64,000 nucleotides of DNA from Comamonadaceae bacterium (GCA_013297925.1 JAAFJC010000007.1:1-64000); one strand, 5' to 3'. Positions 26,969 to 36,280 are shown, counted from the first letter of the stretch. Notes: generated by a model not told the origin, from the sequence alone. A program made the numbers and translations.

Positions 26969-28012
26969 ATGGATATCACCCAGCTCCTCGCGTTCAGCGT
27001 CAAAAACAAAGCTTCCGACCTTCATTTGTCTGCCGGCCTGCCCCCCATGATCCGCGTGCATGGCGATGTGCGCCGCATCAATGTGGATGCACTGGATCAC
27101 AAAGCGGTGCATGCCATGGTGTATGACATCATGAACGATTCGCAGCGCAAACAGTATGAAGAATTTTTAGAGGTCGATTTTTCGTTTGAGATTGAGGGCC
27201 TAGCGCGCTTCCGCGTCAATGCGTTTAACCAGAATCGTGGCGCGGCTGCGGTGTTCCGTACGATTCCTTCCAAAATCTTGACGCTTGAGCAGCTCAACGC
27301 ACCCAAGATTTTTGGCGATCTCGCCTTGAAGCCACGCGGCATGGTGCTCGTCACGGGCCCGACAGGTTCCGGCAAATCCACCACGCTCGCTGCCATGGTG
27401 AACCATTTGAACGAAACCGAGTACGGCCACATTCTCACCGTGGAAGACCCGATTGAATTCGTGCATGAATCCAAAAAATGCTTGGTGAATCAGCGCGAGG
27501 TCGGCCCAATGACGCTCTCCTTCGCAGCTGCTTTGAAATCCGCCCTGCGCGAAGACCCAGACTGTATTCTCGTGGGCGAGATGCGCGATTTGGAGACGAT
27601 TCGCTTGGCGATGACGGCAGCAGAAACCGGCCACCTGGTCTTCGGCACGCTGCACACGAGTAGCGCCGCCAAAACGATTGACCGCATCATCGACGTCTTT
27701 CCCGCCGACGAAAAAGAGATGGTGCGCGCGATGCTCTCCGAATCTCTGCAAGCGGTGATCTCGCAAACCCTGTGCAAAACCAAAGACGGCGCAGGCCGCG
27801 TGGCAGCCCACGAAATCATGCTCGGTACCTCTGCGATTCGCAACTTGATCCGCGAAGCCAAAGTAGCGCAGATGTATTCCGCGATTCAAACGGGTAACAG
27901 CGTGGGTATGCAAACGCTGGATCAGAATTTGACCGATCTCGTGAAACGAAATCTGATTACTGCCGCAGAAGCGCGCAGCAAGGCAAAAATTCCTGAGAAT
28001 TTCGTAGGTTAA
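26969..28012 (+). CDS. pilT: Type IV pilus retraction ATPase PilT
   Basis: Hexameric cytoplasmic ATPase that depolymerises type IV pili, powering twitching and DNA uptake. Walker A is GPTGSGKSTT; the Asp box/Walker B region reads DCILVGEMRDLETIRLAMTAAETGHL; the C-terminal AIRNLIREAKVAQMYSAIQTG is the conserved AIRNLIRE motif needed for retraction. 347 aa is exactly family length. pilU follows, separated by a long hairpin repeat, so the two may be expressed at different levels. No other pilus genes lie in the window. Confidence 0.97.
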   Translation: MDITQLLAFSVKNKASDLHLSAGLPPMIRVHGDVRRINVDALDHKAVHAMVYDIMNDSQRKQYEEFLEVDFSFEIEGLARFRVNAFNQNRGAAAVFRTIPSKILTLEQLNAPKIFGDLALKPRGMVLVTGPTGSGKSTTLAAMVNHLNETEYGHILTVEDPIEFVHESKKCLVNQREVGPMTLSFAAALKSALREDPDCILVGEMRDLETIRLAMTAAETGHLVFGTLHTSSAAKTIDRIIDVFPADEKEMVRAMLSESLQAVISQTLCKTKDGAGRVAAHEIMLGTSAIRNLIREAKVAQMYSAIQTGNSVGMQTLDQNLTDLVKRNLITAAEARSKAKIPENFVG

Positions 28013-28027
28013 GAATCAAAGACAAAT

Positions 28028-28160
28028 GCAAATACCGGACGCAAAGGGCGCAAAAGTTACGCAAAAGACGCAAAAAATTCATTTCAAGAAAAACTTTTTT
28101 TGTATTTCTCTTTTCTGCGTCTTTTGCGCAACTTTTGCGTCTTCTGCGTCCGGTATTTGC
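28028..28160. repeat. Long hairpin repeat, copy B (between pilT and pilU)
   Basis: A 133-bp near-palindrome with perfect 15-bp ends GCAAATACCGGACGC / GCGTCCGGTATTTGC. The arms carry TTACGCAAAAGACGCAAAA on one side and CTGCGTCTTTTGCGCAACTT on the other. It separates pilT and pilU, which are co-directional, so its RNA could form a long stem that ends or processes the pilT transcript. The pilU ribosome site (AAAGGAGG) lies just outside the element. Confidence 0.9.
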
Positions 28161-28196
28161 GTATTCTGGTATTTCAAGTAAGAAAGGAGGCGTTCT

Positions 28197-29333
28197 ATGG
28201 AGCGCGACCAAGCTTCGAAGTTTATCAATGACCTGTTGAAATTGATGGTGAGCCGCAATGGCTCTGACTTATTTCTCACGAGCGACTTTCCGCCCGCCGT
28301 GAAAGTGGATGGCAAGATTGCCAGAGTATCGCCTCAGCCGCTCACTGCTGCGCACACGCTGGCTCTCGCTCGCTCTATCATGAACGATAAGCAAGCTGCT
28401 GAGTTTGAGCGCACCAAGGAATGCAATTTTGCGATTTCGCCGCCAAGTGTGGGGCGTTTTCGTGTGAATGCCTTCATCCAGCAAGGCAAAGTAGGTATGG
28501 TACTGCGGGTGATTCCTGCCACGTTGCCCACCATCACTGCCCTCGGCTTGCCGCCTATTCTCTCTGAGTTAGTGATGACCAAGCGCGGTCTGATGATCCT
28601 CGTGGGTGCAACGGGCTCGGGCAAATCGACGACACTTGCCGCGATGATTGATCACCGCAACGAAAACTCTTACGGCCACATCATCACGATTGAAGATCCT
28701 GTGGAATTCGTGCATCCGCACAAGAATTGCGTTGTCACGCAACGCGAAGTCGGCCTAGATACTGACTCGTGGGAAGCCGCGCTGAAAAACACACTGCGCC
28801 AAGCACCTGATGTGATTTTGATGGGCGAGATTCGCGATCGCGAGACGATGGAGCACGCCGTGGCCTTCGCTGAAACCGGCCACCTCTGTATGGCCACGCT
28901 ACACGCCAACAGCGCCAACCAAGCACTGGATCGCATCATCAACTTCTTCCCCGAAGAGCGCCGCACTCAGCTATTGATGGATTTATCACTCAACTTGAAA
29001 GGCATGATCTCTCAGCGCCTCGTACCCAAGCAAGATGGCAAGGGCCGCTTTGCAGCCGTAGAGATCATGATCAACACGCCACTGATCTCCGATTTGATTT
29101 TCAAAGGCGAAGTGGCCGAGATCAAAGAGATCATGAAGAAGAGCCGCAATTTGGGCATGCAAACCTTTGACCAAGCTTTGTTTGATGGCTTTGAAGCCAG
29201 CGAAATCACCTTTGAAGATGCGCTGCGTAATGCCGATTCGGTGAACGATTTGCGCCTGCAAATCAAGCTACATTCTCAGCGCGCCAAGACCACAGATTTG
29301 GCAGCCGGCACAGAGATGTTTGCCATCGTTTAA
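28197..29333 (+). CDS. pilU: Type IV pilus retraction ATPase accessory protein PilU
   Basis: PilT-like ATPase that assists PilT-dependent retraction. Walker A GATGSGKSTT, then DVILMGEIRDRETMEHAVAF and GHLCMATLHANSANQ. The C-terminal tail of about 40 residues after the ATPase core (SVNDLRLQIKLHSQ...) is typical of PilU rather than PilT. 378 aa. ATG 28197 has a strong ribosome site AAAGGAGG seven nt upstream, which decides the start. Confidence 0.95.
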   Translation: MERDQASKFINDLLKLMVSRNGSDLFLTSDFPPAVKVDGKIARVSPQPLTAAHTLALARSIMNDKQAAEFERTKECNFAISPPSVGRFRVNAFIQQGKVGMVLRVIPATLPTITALGLPPILSELVMTKRGLMILVGATGSGKSTTLAAMIDHRNENSYGHIITIEDPVEFVHPHKNCVVTQREVGLDTDSWEAALKNTLRQAPDVILMGEIRDRETMEHAVAFAETGHLCMATLHANSANQALDRIINFFPEERRTQLLMDLSLNLKGMISQRLVPKQDGKGRFAAVEIMINTPLISDLIFKGEVAEIKEIMKKSRNLGMQTFDQALFDGFEASEITFEDALRNADSVNDLRLQIKLHSQRAKTTDLAAGTEMFAIV

Positions 29334-29351
29334 TTTTTATTATCAGCCTTT

Positions 29352-30257
29352 ATGTCTTCTATCAACACAAAAACCTACGAACCCACAGCTTCGCAAAAAG
29401 TGGCTTTTCTTGGCCTCGGCGTCATGGGTTATCCCATGGCCGGCCATCTTGTGTCGAACGGCCATCAAGTCACAGTCTATAACCGCAATGCTACAAAAAG
29501 TGAAGCATTCTGCGCAGAATTTAAGCCGGCGAAACGGGGTTTAACACCAAAAGAAGCGGTTGCAGAAGCAGATATTGTGTATTGCTGCGTGGGCAATGAT
29601 GATGATTTGCGCAGCGTTGTTTTGGGCGACCAAGGTGCGTTAGCTGGCATGAAGGCTGGCGCGGTGTTTGTCGATCACACCACGGCCTCGGCCAATGTGG
29701 CACGCGAGCTTTTTGCTGTGACCAAAGCCAAGGGCTTGCATTTCATTGACGCGCCCGTGTCAGGCGGCCAAGCGGGCGCTCAGAATGGCATGCTTACTGT
29801 GATGTGTGGCGGTGATCAAGCAGCATTCGATGCAGCCAAGCCAGCAGCTATGGCCTTTGCCAAAGCTTTTACGCGTATGGGCGAAGCCGGTGCGGGGCAG
29901 CTCACCAAAATGGTCAATCAAATCGCGATTGCAGGCTTGGTGCAAGGCTTATCTGAGGCGATTGCCTTTGGCAGCAAAGCAGGTCTCGATGTGAATCTGG
30001 TGCTCGATGTGATCGGCAAAGGTGCGGCGCAAAGCTGGCAGATGGACAATCGCGGCAAAACCATGGTGGCCGACAAATTCGATTTCGGCTTTGCTGTGGA
30101 TTGGATGCGCAAAGACTTGGGCCTCGTTTTGGATGAAGCCAAGCGAAATGGCGCGCGCTTGCCTGTGACGGCTTTGGTGGATCAGTTTTATGCGGATGTG
30201 CAACAACTCGGCGGACAGCGCTGGGATACTTCTAGTTTGATCAAGCGTCTCAAGTAA
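29352..30257 (+). CDS. NAD(P)-dependent 3-hydroxyisobutyrate dehydrogenase-family oxidoreductase
   Basis: Beta-hydroxyacid dehydrogenase, 301 aa. The N-terminal Rossmann motif is AFLGLGVMGYPMAGHL; the substrate motif DAPVSGGQAGAQNGML and the catalytic-lysine segment AGQLTKMVNQIAIAG follow. Members reduce or oxidise 3-hydroxyisobutyrate, tartronate semialdehyde or similar acids; the exact substrate cannot be told. An N-terminal extension of about 15 residues precedes the Rossmann fold. Residues KSEAFCAEFKPAKRG are encoded by a dispersed-repeat copy. Confidence 0.88.
   Translation: MSSINTKTYEPTASQKVAFLGLGVMGYPMAGHLVSNGHQVTVYNRNATKSEAFCAEFKPAKRGLTPKEAVAEADIVYCCVGNDDDLRSVVLGDQGALAGMKAGAVFVDHTTASANVARELFAVTKAKGLHFIDAPVSGGQAGAQNGMLTVMCGGDQAAFDAAKPAAMAFAKAFTRMGEAGAGQLTKMVNQIAIAGLVQGLSEAIAFGSKAGLDVNLVLDVIGKGAAQSWQMDNRGKTMVADKFDFGFAVDWMRKDLGLVLDEAKRNGARLPVTALVDQFYADVQQLGGQRWDTSSLIKRLK
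29489..29536 (-). repeat. Dispersed ~40 bp repeat, copy 4 (in the hydroxyacid dehydrogenase gene)
   Basis: Plus strand reads GCTACAAAAAGTGAAGCATT, then CTGCGCAGAATTTAAGCCGGCG, the reverse orientation of the family. It lies within the coding frame. Confidence 0.65.
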
Positions 30258-30273
30258 TCTTGGCTTGCTGAGA

Positions 30274-30397
30274 CCTTTGATGGCCGCCTGCGCTTGGGCT
30301 ATCCCCCTACGCGAATGTCCTCCGGCTGGCGCTGCGCGCGTGCCTCCCCCTTTATTTCGCTACGGGAGATAACCCAATCACAGGTGGCCATCAAAGG
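30274..30397. repeat. 124-bp inverted repeat between convergent genes
   Basis: The left end CCTTTGATGGCCGCCTG and the right end CAGGTGGCCATCAAAGG are inverse complements with one mismatch. Complementarity continues inward (TTGGGCTATCCCCC against GGGAGATAACCCAA) for roughly 37 bp per arm. The centre contains GCGAATGTCCTCCGGCTGGC. It fills the gap between the dehydrogenase gene and azlD. It could be a small non-autonomous mobile element or a strong bidirectional terminator. Confidence 0.75.
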
Positions 30398-30411
30398 GCA
30401 CGCCCAAGAAG

Positions 30412-30750
30412 TTACCAGCCCAGCATCAAACGCAACGGTAAATACACTGCCATGCCGCCGATGATGCAAGCCAAGGTATCGCGCCGCCAATAGAAGATTG
30501 CAGCGCCTGCTAGAGCACCGTAAATGCGCGCATCTTGCAGCGTCGTAATCAATTGGCCTTGCGTCATCACAATTTCTGGAATGATGACTGCGGACAGCGC
30601 AGCGATCGGAGCGTATTGCAGGCCGCGTTGCGCCCAATGGGGGAGCCGGAAATCTCTTTTGCTGATGAAGAAAAAAGATCGCGTGATGACAGTCACGACG
30701 GCCAGACCGAGGATGACGGCCAGCGTCCAGAGATCGGTTTGTCCCGTCAT
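30412..30750 (-). CDS. azlD: Branched-chain amino acid exporter small subunit AzlD
   Basis: A 112-aa membrane protein with about four hydrophobic segments (LWTLAVILGLAVVTVITRSF, LQYAPIAALSAVIIPEIV). It pairs with AzlC to export branched-chain amino acids. The ATG at 30750 overlaps the azlC stop (ATGA); the 202-aa track ORF is an upstream over-extension in the azlC region. Confidence 0.9.
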   Translation of the reverse strand: MTGQTDLWTLAVILGLAVVTVITRSFFFISKRDFRLPHWAQRGLQYAPIAALSAVIIPEIVMTQGQLITTLQDARIYGALAGAAIFYWRRDTLACIIGGMAVYLPLRLMLGW

Positions 30751-31559
30751 CGTGATTTCTCCATCGCAGGACGGAAGCGCTCTAAGCTGAGGCAAACGAC
30801 CACCGCCACGCCAATCGCCACCAAGATATTCAAACGCAGCGGCAAAGCAAATGCCACCACACCTGCCGCACCTGCGATCAGAGCAGAGACGATGCGTAGC
30901 TGACTGGTAGCCAGCGAGCAGGCGATGCCCACCAAAGCCAAAATACCTGCGAAACCCAAGCCCCAGGCTTGGGGGATCAGATTGGCCAGCAACACGCCTG
31001 CCACGCAGGGGAAGACCCAAGAGGCCCAGTTGGTCAAACTATTGCCCAGCAGATAGGCTTGCTGCTGAGCGCGCTCTTTTTCGATGAGTTCAAAGGGTTT
31101 TGGGCTGCTTGCCGGCATAGAATCTGCGCGAGGTGCTATGGATTCAGGAGTGTTCTCAGCAGTATATGGATAACGCTGCACAAACATTACATAGCTCAGA
31201 TCAGCAATCAAATAACCGCCAAGCATGCGCCGCCAGCGTGGCAGGTGCATCATGTAAGGCCGCAGATGCAGACTGAATACGACAAAGCGCAGATTCACAC
31301 AAAAGCCAGTGGCGAGGATCACCCACATCGGCGCGCCAGCCAGGATGAGGGGCATGGCGGCGAGCTGTGAGCTGCCTGCAAATACGATCAAAGCCATCGC
31401 CAAGCTCTCCACGAGTGAGAGACCAGATTTCATCATCGCCACGCCTGTCATCAAGCCCCAAGAGGCGATGCCCGGCGAGACGGGCAGCATGGCGCGCGCG
31501 CCTTCTTTGAATTCAGGGTGTTGCCAAAACCGCCGCTGTTTGTCGTCTGGCTGGCTCAA
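30747..31559 (-). CDS. azlC: Branched-chain amino acid exporter large subunit AzlC
   Basis: Membrane protein of the AzlC family, 270 aa. Typical features are [39 protein letters not shown] and [13 protein letters not shown]. Between RYPYTAEN and LLGNSLTNW there is an extra ~25-residue loop rich in S, P and charged residues. Part of it ([12 protein letters not shown]) is encoded by a dispersed-repeat copy, so the loop looks like an insertion. The start is TTG at 31559, overlapping the fmt stop (TTGA), so translation is probably coupled to fmt. Confidence 0.9.
   Translation of the reverse strand: MSQPDDKQRRFWQHPEFKEGARAMLPVSPGIASWGLMTGVAMMKSGLSLVESLAMALIVFAGSSQLAAMPLILAGAPMWVILATGFCVNLRFVVFSLHLRPYMMHLPRWRRMLGGYLIADLSYVMFVQRYPYTAENTPESIAPRADSMPASSPKPFELIEKERAQQQAYLLGNSLTNWASWVFPCVAGVLLANLIPQAWGLGFAGILALVGIACSLATSQLRIVSALIAGAAGVVAFALPLRLNILVAIGVAVVVCLSLERFRPAMEKSR
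31111..31152 (+). repeat. Dispersed ~40 bp repeat, copy 5 (in azlC)
   Basis: Starts with the full core GCCGGCATAGAATCTGCGC, then GAGGTGCTATGGATTCAGGAG. It encodes, on the opposite strand, the inserted hydrophilic loop of AzlC in the same reading frame as the dprA copy (RADSMPA). Confidence 0.88.
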
Positions 31560-32536
31560 GCGGCGCTCTCAAACTTGTCACCCGCTTGCAGGGAGAAGCC
31601 GCGCAAAAACTCTGCGGCACTCAGGCGCTTGCCGCCCGCGCGCTGGAGCTCGGTGATGCGCAATACGCTGCCTTCGCCGCATAAAACATCGACGCCATCA
31701 GAATTGATCAGAGAAATAGCCCCCTCACCGGCATGAATACTGCGCAAGGCGCTATTATTTTGAGAGTGACTAACAACATGGGCTGCACACAGCTTGATCA
31801 GCTCACCACGCATCACGCTGGAGCAACCGGGCGATGGGGAAAAGGCGCGGATGCGGCGCTCAATCTGCGGCGCGCTCAGCTTCCAATTCACGGCGCTCTC
31901 CGCTTTGTCGATCTTGTTCGCATAAGTGATGCCCTGCTGCGGCTGCGGCACTCGCTTGAGCGGCATCTCTTGCAGGGCTTGCACGATCAAGCGACCGCCC
32001 AGAGCTGCGAGTTTGTCGTGCAGGCTGGGTGTGGTGTCTTGCGGCTCAATCGCAAGGCTCGCGATCAGCAGCATATCGCCAGTATCCAGCCCCGCGTCCA
32101 TTTGCATGATGGTGATGCCCGTCTCGCTATCGCCCGCCTCAATCGCGCGATGAATTGGCGCTGCGCCTCTCCAGCGTGGCAAGAGGCTCGCATGGATATT
32201 CAGGCAGCCCAAGCGCGGTGTATCGAGCACCCATTGCGGCAAGATAAGGCCATAAGCGGCGACGATCATCACATCGGCACGCACTGCCTCCAACTGAAGT
32301 TTGGCTGCAGCGGCTTCCTCAGGATACTTGCTATCCAAGCGCAAACTGCGCGGCTGAGCCACATTGATCCCATGCTCTAAAGCCAATTGCTTCACGGCCA
32401 AAGCTTGCAGTTTCATACCGCGCCCAGCGGGGCGATCTGGCTGGGTGAGCACCAGTGCGATCTCATGGCCGGCTTTGTGCAAAGCCTCCAGAGCCACCCG
32501 TGCAAACTCGGGCGTGCCCGCAAAAATAATTTTCAT
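31556..32536 (-). CDS. fmt: Methionyl-tRNA formyltransferase
   Basis: Formylates initiator Met-tRNA using 10-formyltetrahydrofolate. The formyltransferase core has [19 protein letters not shown], the catalytic N-H-D set in [18 protein letters not shown] and [13 protein letters not shown]. 326 aa. The C-terminal domain carries a segment ([18 protein letters not shown]) encoded by a dispersed-repeat copy. It begins 1 nt after the def stop, so def-fmt-azlC-azlD is likely one operon. Confidence 0.96.
   Translation of the reverse strand: MKIIFAGTPEFARVALEALHKAGHEIALVLTQPDRPAGRGMKLQALAVKQLALEHGINVAQPRSLRLDSKYPEEAAAAKLQLEAVRADVMIVAAYGLILPQWVLDTPRLGCLNIHASLLPRWRGAAPIHRAIEAGDSETGITIMQMDAGLDTGDMLLIASLAIEPQDTTPSLHDKLAALGGRLIVQALQEMPLKRVPQPQQGITYANKIDKAESAVNWKLSAPQIERRIRAFSPSPGCSSVMRGELIKLCAAHVVSHSQNNSALRSIHAGEGAISLINSDGVDVLCGEGSVLRITELQRAGGKRLSAAEFLRGFSLQAGDKFESAA
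31727..31770 (+). repeat. Dispersed ~40 bp repeat, copy 6 (in fmt)
   Basis: Reads ACCGGCATGAATACTGCGCA, then AGGCGCTATTATTTTGAGAGTG. It is within the coding frame of fmt in the C-terminal domain. Confidence 0.8.
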
Positions 32537-32537
32537 C

Positions 32538-33071
32538 TCAGCGTTGACCCGCAGCTTCGCGCTCCGCCTTGGCCATCTTGCTCTTGATGCGCGTGCGCTT
32601 CAGAGGCGAGAGGTATTCCACAAACACCTTGCCCATCAAATGATCCATCTCATGCTGAATACAAACGGCGAGCAAGCCATCCGCCTCGATCTCGCGCGAT
32701 GCGCCTTTGTCATCCAGCGCTTTGATGCGCACTGATGTGCTGCGCTCCACACCGTCATACACGCCAGGCACGGAGAGGCAGCCTTCGTCGCCCTTTACCT
32801 TCTCTGGGCTGGCCCAAAGAATCTCGGGATTGATCAGCACCAAAGGCGCATTGCGCTCTTCGCTCACATCAATCACGATCAAGCGTTCATGCACATCGAC
32901 TTGCGTGGCGGCGAGGCCAATGCCTTGCGCGTCATACATGGTGGCGAGCATGTCGGCAACCAACTGCTGAATGCGCGGCTCCAAACCAGCGGCAGCTGCC
33001 ACCGGCTTGGCCACTTTGTGCAGACGCGGATCGGGGTAGGTCAAAATGGGAAGTATCTGAGCTGAGGTCAT
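32538..33071 (-). CDS. def: Peptide deformylase
   Basis: Metalloenzyme that removes the formyl group from nascent proteins. All three motifs are present: [18 protein letters not shown] and the metal site [10 protein letters not shown]. 177 aa, normal. First gene of the def-fmt-azlCD unit, divergent from the LysM gene with 180 nt between them that should contain both promoters. Confidence 0.97.
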   Translation of the reverse strand: MTSAQILPILTYPDPRLHKVAKPVAAAAGLEPRIQQLVADMLATMYDAQGIGLAATQVDVHERLIVIDVSEERNAPLVLINPEILWASPEKVKGDEGCLSVPGVYDGVERSTSVRIKALDDKGASREIEADGLLAVCIQHEMDHLMGKVFVEYLSPLKRTRIKSKMAKAEREAAGQR

Positions 33072-33251
33072 GGGTCAAGGCCAAAAATGCAGTGCGAAGG
33101 CTTCAGGAAGCTGGAAATGATGTATTTTCGCAATATTTCTGGCCTTTCGATGCTCTAGTAGAATCAAAAAAATCAAGAAATCTTGCCAAATCAATGGGTT
33201 AAGATCAAAATTGACAGTAATTTCTAGTTTTAACTTCGTGGAAAAACACGC

Positions 33252-34457
33252 ATGAAGCACCAGCATCCGCAACGAATTTTGGCTTTAGGCTTAGTGGCCG
33301 CCTGTGTCAGCATGTCTGCCAGCTTGGGCGTTGCACAAAATATCACCACACCCGCACAGAAAGCAACAGCCCAACGTGTGGCTCAAGCCGGCGTGGCGCT
33401 CGATGAGCTGGCAGCGAATGCACCAGACACCTACACCGTAAAAAGCGGCGATACGCTCTGGGCGATTTCAGGTCTGTACCTCAAGCAGCCATGGCGCTGG
33501 CCCGAACTGTGGGGCATGAATCTCAACGATATTCGTAACCCGCATTTGATCTATCCCGGCCAGGTGCTCACACTGGATAAGAGCTCGGGACGAGCTGTGT
33601 TGCGCGCTGGCGCTGCGGGCGCTACGGGTGGTTTGCAAACCGTCAAAGTCTCGCCTCGCACACGATTTGGCACTTTGGCCGATGCTGCGATTCCCACCAT
33701 TGCCAGCAACCTGATTGAGCCCTTCTTGGCTGAGCCTTTGTTGGTGGACGCTGCCGCTCATGACAATGCGCCTCGCTTGGTGGGCTCGGACAATGAGCGC
33801 ATCTTGTTCGCCAAAGGCGACCGCGTTTATGCGCGTGCCACGAAGCCACAAGATTTGGCAACAGAGAAGAATTCACCCTTCGTCTTCCGCGTGTACCGCA
33901 ACGCCGTGCCTCTGCGCGATCCCTCCACATCACAAATTTTGGCCTATGAGGCACAGTATTTGGGTACAGCAGAGCTGATCCGCGGCGAGAGCGTGCGCGA
34001 TGTCACGGGTAAAGACGGTCAAACGGCCAAAGAACTCGTACCAGCGACCTTTGATATCACTGGCAACAAAGAAGAGATGCGCGCCGGTGATCGCTTGCTT
34101 CCCGAGCCTAAACGTGAATTCTCAGCCTATGTGCCGCGTGCACCCGGTCGCACAATCGATGGCGTGCGCGTCATGTCGATTTATGGCAACGCCGTGGCTC
34201 GCGCAGGGCAAAACACTGTCGTCAGCCTCAACAAGGGCGCTGCCGACGGATTAGAGGTTGGCCATGTGCTGGCGATCATCAAAGATGGTCGCACCGTCAC
34301 TGACAGTACCGTCACGCCTCGCCAAGAAATTAAACTGCCTGATGAGCGCAATGGCCTGGCCATGGTATTCCGTACGTTTGACAAAGTCTCCTACGCGCTG
34401 ATCTTGCAAGTCAATGACGGCGTAAAAGTTGGCGATCGTTTGCTCAATCCTCGCTAA
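33252..34457 (+). CDS. LysM peptidoglycan-binding protein
   Basis: A 401-aa exported protein: signal peptide (ILALGLVAACVSMSASLGVAQ) and a LysM domain around residues 57-106 (YTVKSGDTLWAISGLYLKQP ... YPGQVLTL), followed by a ~280-residue region without a motif I can name. Such proteins with an uncharacterised C-terminal part precede dprA in many Burkholderiales. It probably binds the cell wall. 15 nt before dprA, so the two may be co-transcribed. A possible promoter is TTGCCA-N17-CAAAAT at 33183-33211 (weak). Confidence 0.88.
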   Translation: MKHQHPQRILALGLVAACVSMSASLGVAQNITTPAQKATAQRVAQAGVALDELAANAPDTYTVKSGDTLWAISGLYLKQPWRWPELWGMNLNDIRNPHLIYPGQVLTLDKSSGRAVLRAGAAGATGGLQTVKVSPRTRFGTLADAAIPTIASNLIEPFLAEPLLVDAAAHDNAPRLVGSDNERILFAKGDRVYARATKPQDLATEKNSPFVFRVYRNAVPLRDPSTSQILAYEAQYLGTAELIRGESVRDVTGKDGQTAKELVPATFDITGNKEEMRAGDRLLPEPKREFSAYVPRAPGRTIDGVRVMSIYGNAVARAGQNTVVSLNKGAADGLEVGHVLAIIKDGRTVTDSTVTPRQEIKLPDERNGLAMVFRTFDKVSYALILQVNDGVKVGDRLLNPR

Positions 34458-34472
34458 TTCTCCGCAGGCAGC

Positions 34473-35663
34473 ATGACGCGCGAGGAGCTTGGGCTTTGGC
34501 TGCGCTTGTCTGCAGCAGAAGGCGTTGGCTCGCTCACGGCGACAAGGCTTCTTAAGGCATTCGGTCTTCCTGATAAGATTTTTTCACAAAACGAGCAGGC
34601 ACTCAGCGTCGGTTTGAAACCGGCGCAAGTCAACGCCCTGCTCTCACCCAGTAAAGAATTGCCTGCGCTCATTGAAGCGAATTGGAACTGGCTATCTAGT
34701 ACTGACGGCGCGTGGCGTACGGTTGTGAGCTTGGCTGATAGCAACTATCCCAAAGCCTTGCTGCAATTGCCCGATCCACCCATCTTGCTCTATGTGACGG
34801 GCGCGCGGGCTGTGTATGAGCACATCGCGGCGAAAGAAGCTGCAGACGATATAGCTATCGTTGGCAGCCGAAACGCCACACCGCAGGGCTTAGGCAACGC
34901 ACGTAGCTTTGCCAAGGCTTTTGCCCAATCGGGCATGCATATCGTCAGTGGTTTGGCGCTTGGCATCGATGGTGCGGCACATGAAGGTGCGCTAGATGCG
35001 CAACATGATTTTGGCAGTGCTGCGGGCTCCACCGTTGCTGTCGTTGGCACAGGCCTGGATCGCGTGTACCCGAAACGCCACCATGATTTGGCGCATCGCA
35101 TCGTGCAGCATGGCCTGATCATTTCTGAATTCCCGATTGGCACACCGCCACTGGCAGAAAACTTCCCTCGCCGCAACCGCATCATTGCCGCGCTCACGCA
35201 AGGCACACTCGTGGTGGAAGCGGCCATTCAATCCGGCTCACTGATTACTGCACGGCAAGCTTTAGATTTAGGCAAAGACGTTTTCGCGATCCCCGGCTCG
35301 ATCCACAGCCCCCAAGCTAAAGGCTGCCATCACTTGATCAAGCAAGGCGCAAAACTCGTAGAAAGCGCTCAAGATGTAATCGAAGAGCTGCCCATCAAGC
35401 CTTCAACACAGTTAGCCCACACTATGATTTCAGGAGCGCTTCGCGCAGATTCTATGCCGGCCTGTGGCTCAAAAGACTCAGAAAATGCGTCAGAAGATCC
35501 ACTTTTGGATGCCCTCGGGCATGACCCCATCAGTCTAGATGCTCTGATTGATCGCACGGGAATTCCCGCTGCCCAATTGCAAGTGCAGTTGCTTGAATGG
35601 GAGCTGCTGGGTGAAGTGGCGCGGTTGCCGGGTGGCTTGTTTCAACGTATGGCGCAAGCTTAG
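34473..35663 (+). CDS. dprA: DNA processing protein DprA
   Basis: Binds incoming single-stranded DNA and loads RecA during natural transformation. The Rossmann-like core shows IVGSRNATPQGL, SGLALGIDGAAHEGAL, FPRRNRIIAAL and VVEAAIQSGSLITARQA. The C-terminal winged-helix domain (residues ~335-390; PLLDALGHDPISLDALIDR) is joined by a linker containing GALRADSMPACG, encoded by a dispersed-repeat copy. The 3' end overlaps the convergent argO gene by 4 nt. With pilT/pilU in the window, the organism may be naturally competent. Confidence 0.95.
   Translation: MTREELGLWLRLSAAEGVGSLTATRLLKAFGLPDKIFSQNEQALSVGLKPAQVNALLSPSKELPALIEANWNWLSSTDGAWRTVVSLADSNYPKALLQLPDPPILLYVTGARAVYEHIAAKEAADDIAIVGSRNATPQGLGNARSFAKAFAQSGMHIVSGLALGIDGAAHEGALDAQHDFGSAAGSTVAVVGTGLDRVYPKRHHDLAHRIVQHGLIISEFPIGTPPLAENFPRRNRIIAALTQGTLVVEAAIQSGSLITARQALDLGKDVFAIPGSIHSPQAKGCHHLIKQGAKLVESAQDVIEELPIKPSTQLAHTMISGALRADSMPACGSKDSENASEDPLLDALGHDPISLDALIDRTGIPAAQLQVQLLEWELLGEVARLPGGLFQRMAQA
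35424..35462 (-). repeat. Dispersed ~40 bp repeat, copy 7 (in dprA linker)
   Basis: Plus strand reads ATGATTTCAGGAGCGCTTCG, then CGCAGATTCTATGCCGGC, a near-complete copy in reverse orientation. It encodes the linker between the Rossmann core and the winged helix. Confidence 0.88.
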
Positions 35664-36280
35664 GGTTTGATCAACCCATACGCCAGCCATGCAGCCGTCC
35701 CCCACATTGTGATCACCACGAGCACGTCAATCGCGCGCCACACGTTCGGGTGGGCAAGTTGTCTCGCCATCGCCGCTGCACCCAAGCCTAGCGTCACAAA
35801 CCAAAGCGCGGAGCCCAAAGCTGCGCCCATGCCGAATATCCAATTGCTCGGCGCGCTGTAAGCCAGCGATGCCGTGCCGATGATCACGGCCGTGTCAATC
35901 CAGGCGTGAGGATTGAGCCAGGAGAACGCCAAGGCACTAGACACTGCCGCGCCAGAGCTCTGAGGCGCATCTTGCTGAGCCGCCCGCAAGCCCTGCTGCG
36001 CTGGAAGCCGAGCTCTCTTGGCGGCTTGCCAGCCATAGTTGATCAAAAATAAAATCGCTGCCCCCACCAAGGCTGCATTGATATGCGGTGAGAGCTCACC
36101 CAGCTTGGCCAATCCCATCACGCCAATACAGATGAGTAGAAAATCCGTGATCGCACAAGCCGCAATCGTGATGCCCACATGCGAGCGCAACAGCCCCATG
36201 CGGAGCACATGCGCATTTTGCGGGCCGATGGCCACGATGAGAGATAGGCTGAGCAACATGCCCGAGAGAAAAATGTTCAT
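35660..36280 (-). CDS. argO: LysE/ArgO-family amino acid exporter
   Basis: A 206-aa inner-membrane protein with about six hydrophobic helices. The LysE signature is VAIGPQNAHVLRMGLLRSHV, and SWLNPHAWIDTAVIIG is the second conserved block. It exports basic amino acids. It is divergent from an ArgP-type regulator gene, the classical partner of argO/lysE. ATG 36280. Confidence 0.9.
   Translation of the reverse strand: MNIFLSGMLLSLSLIVAIGPQNAHVLRMGLLRSHVGITIAACAITDFLLICIGVMGLAKLGELSPHINAALVGAAILFLINYGWQAAKRARLPAQQGLRAAQQDAPQSSGAAVSSALAFSWLNPHAWIDTAVIIGTASLAYSAPSNWIFGMGAALGSALWFVTLGLGAAAMARQLAHPNVWRAIDVLVVITMWGTAAWLAYGLIKP

Noticed and set aside
33211-33240. TTGACA as the -35 box of the LysM gene
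   Set aside because: No acceptable -10 sequence at 16-18 nt spacing; a weaker upstream pair is mentioned with the gene instead.
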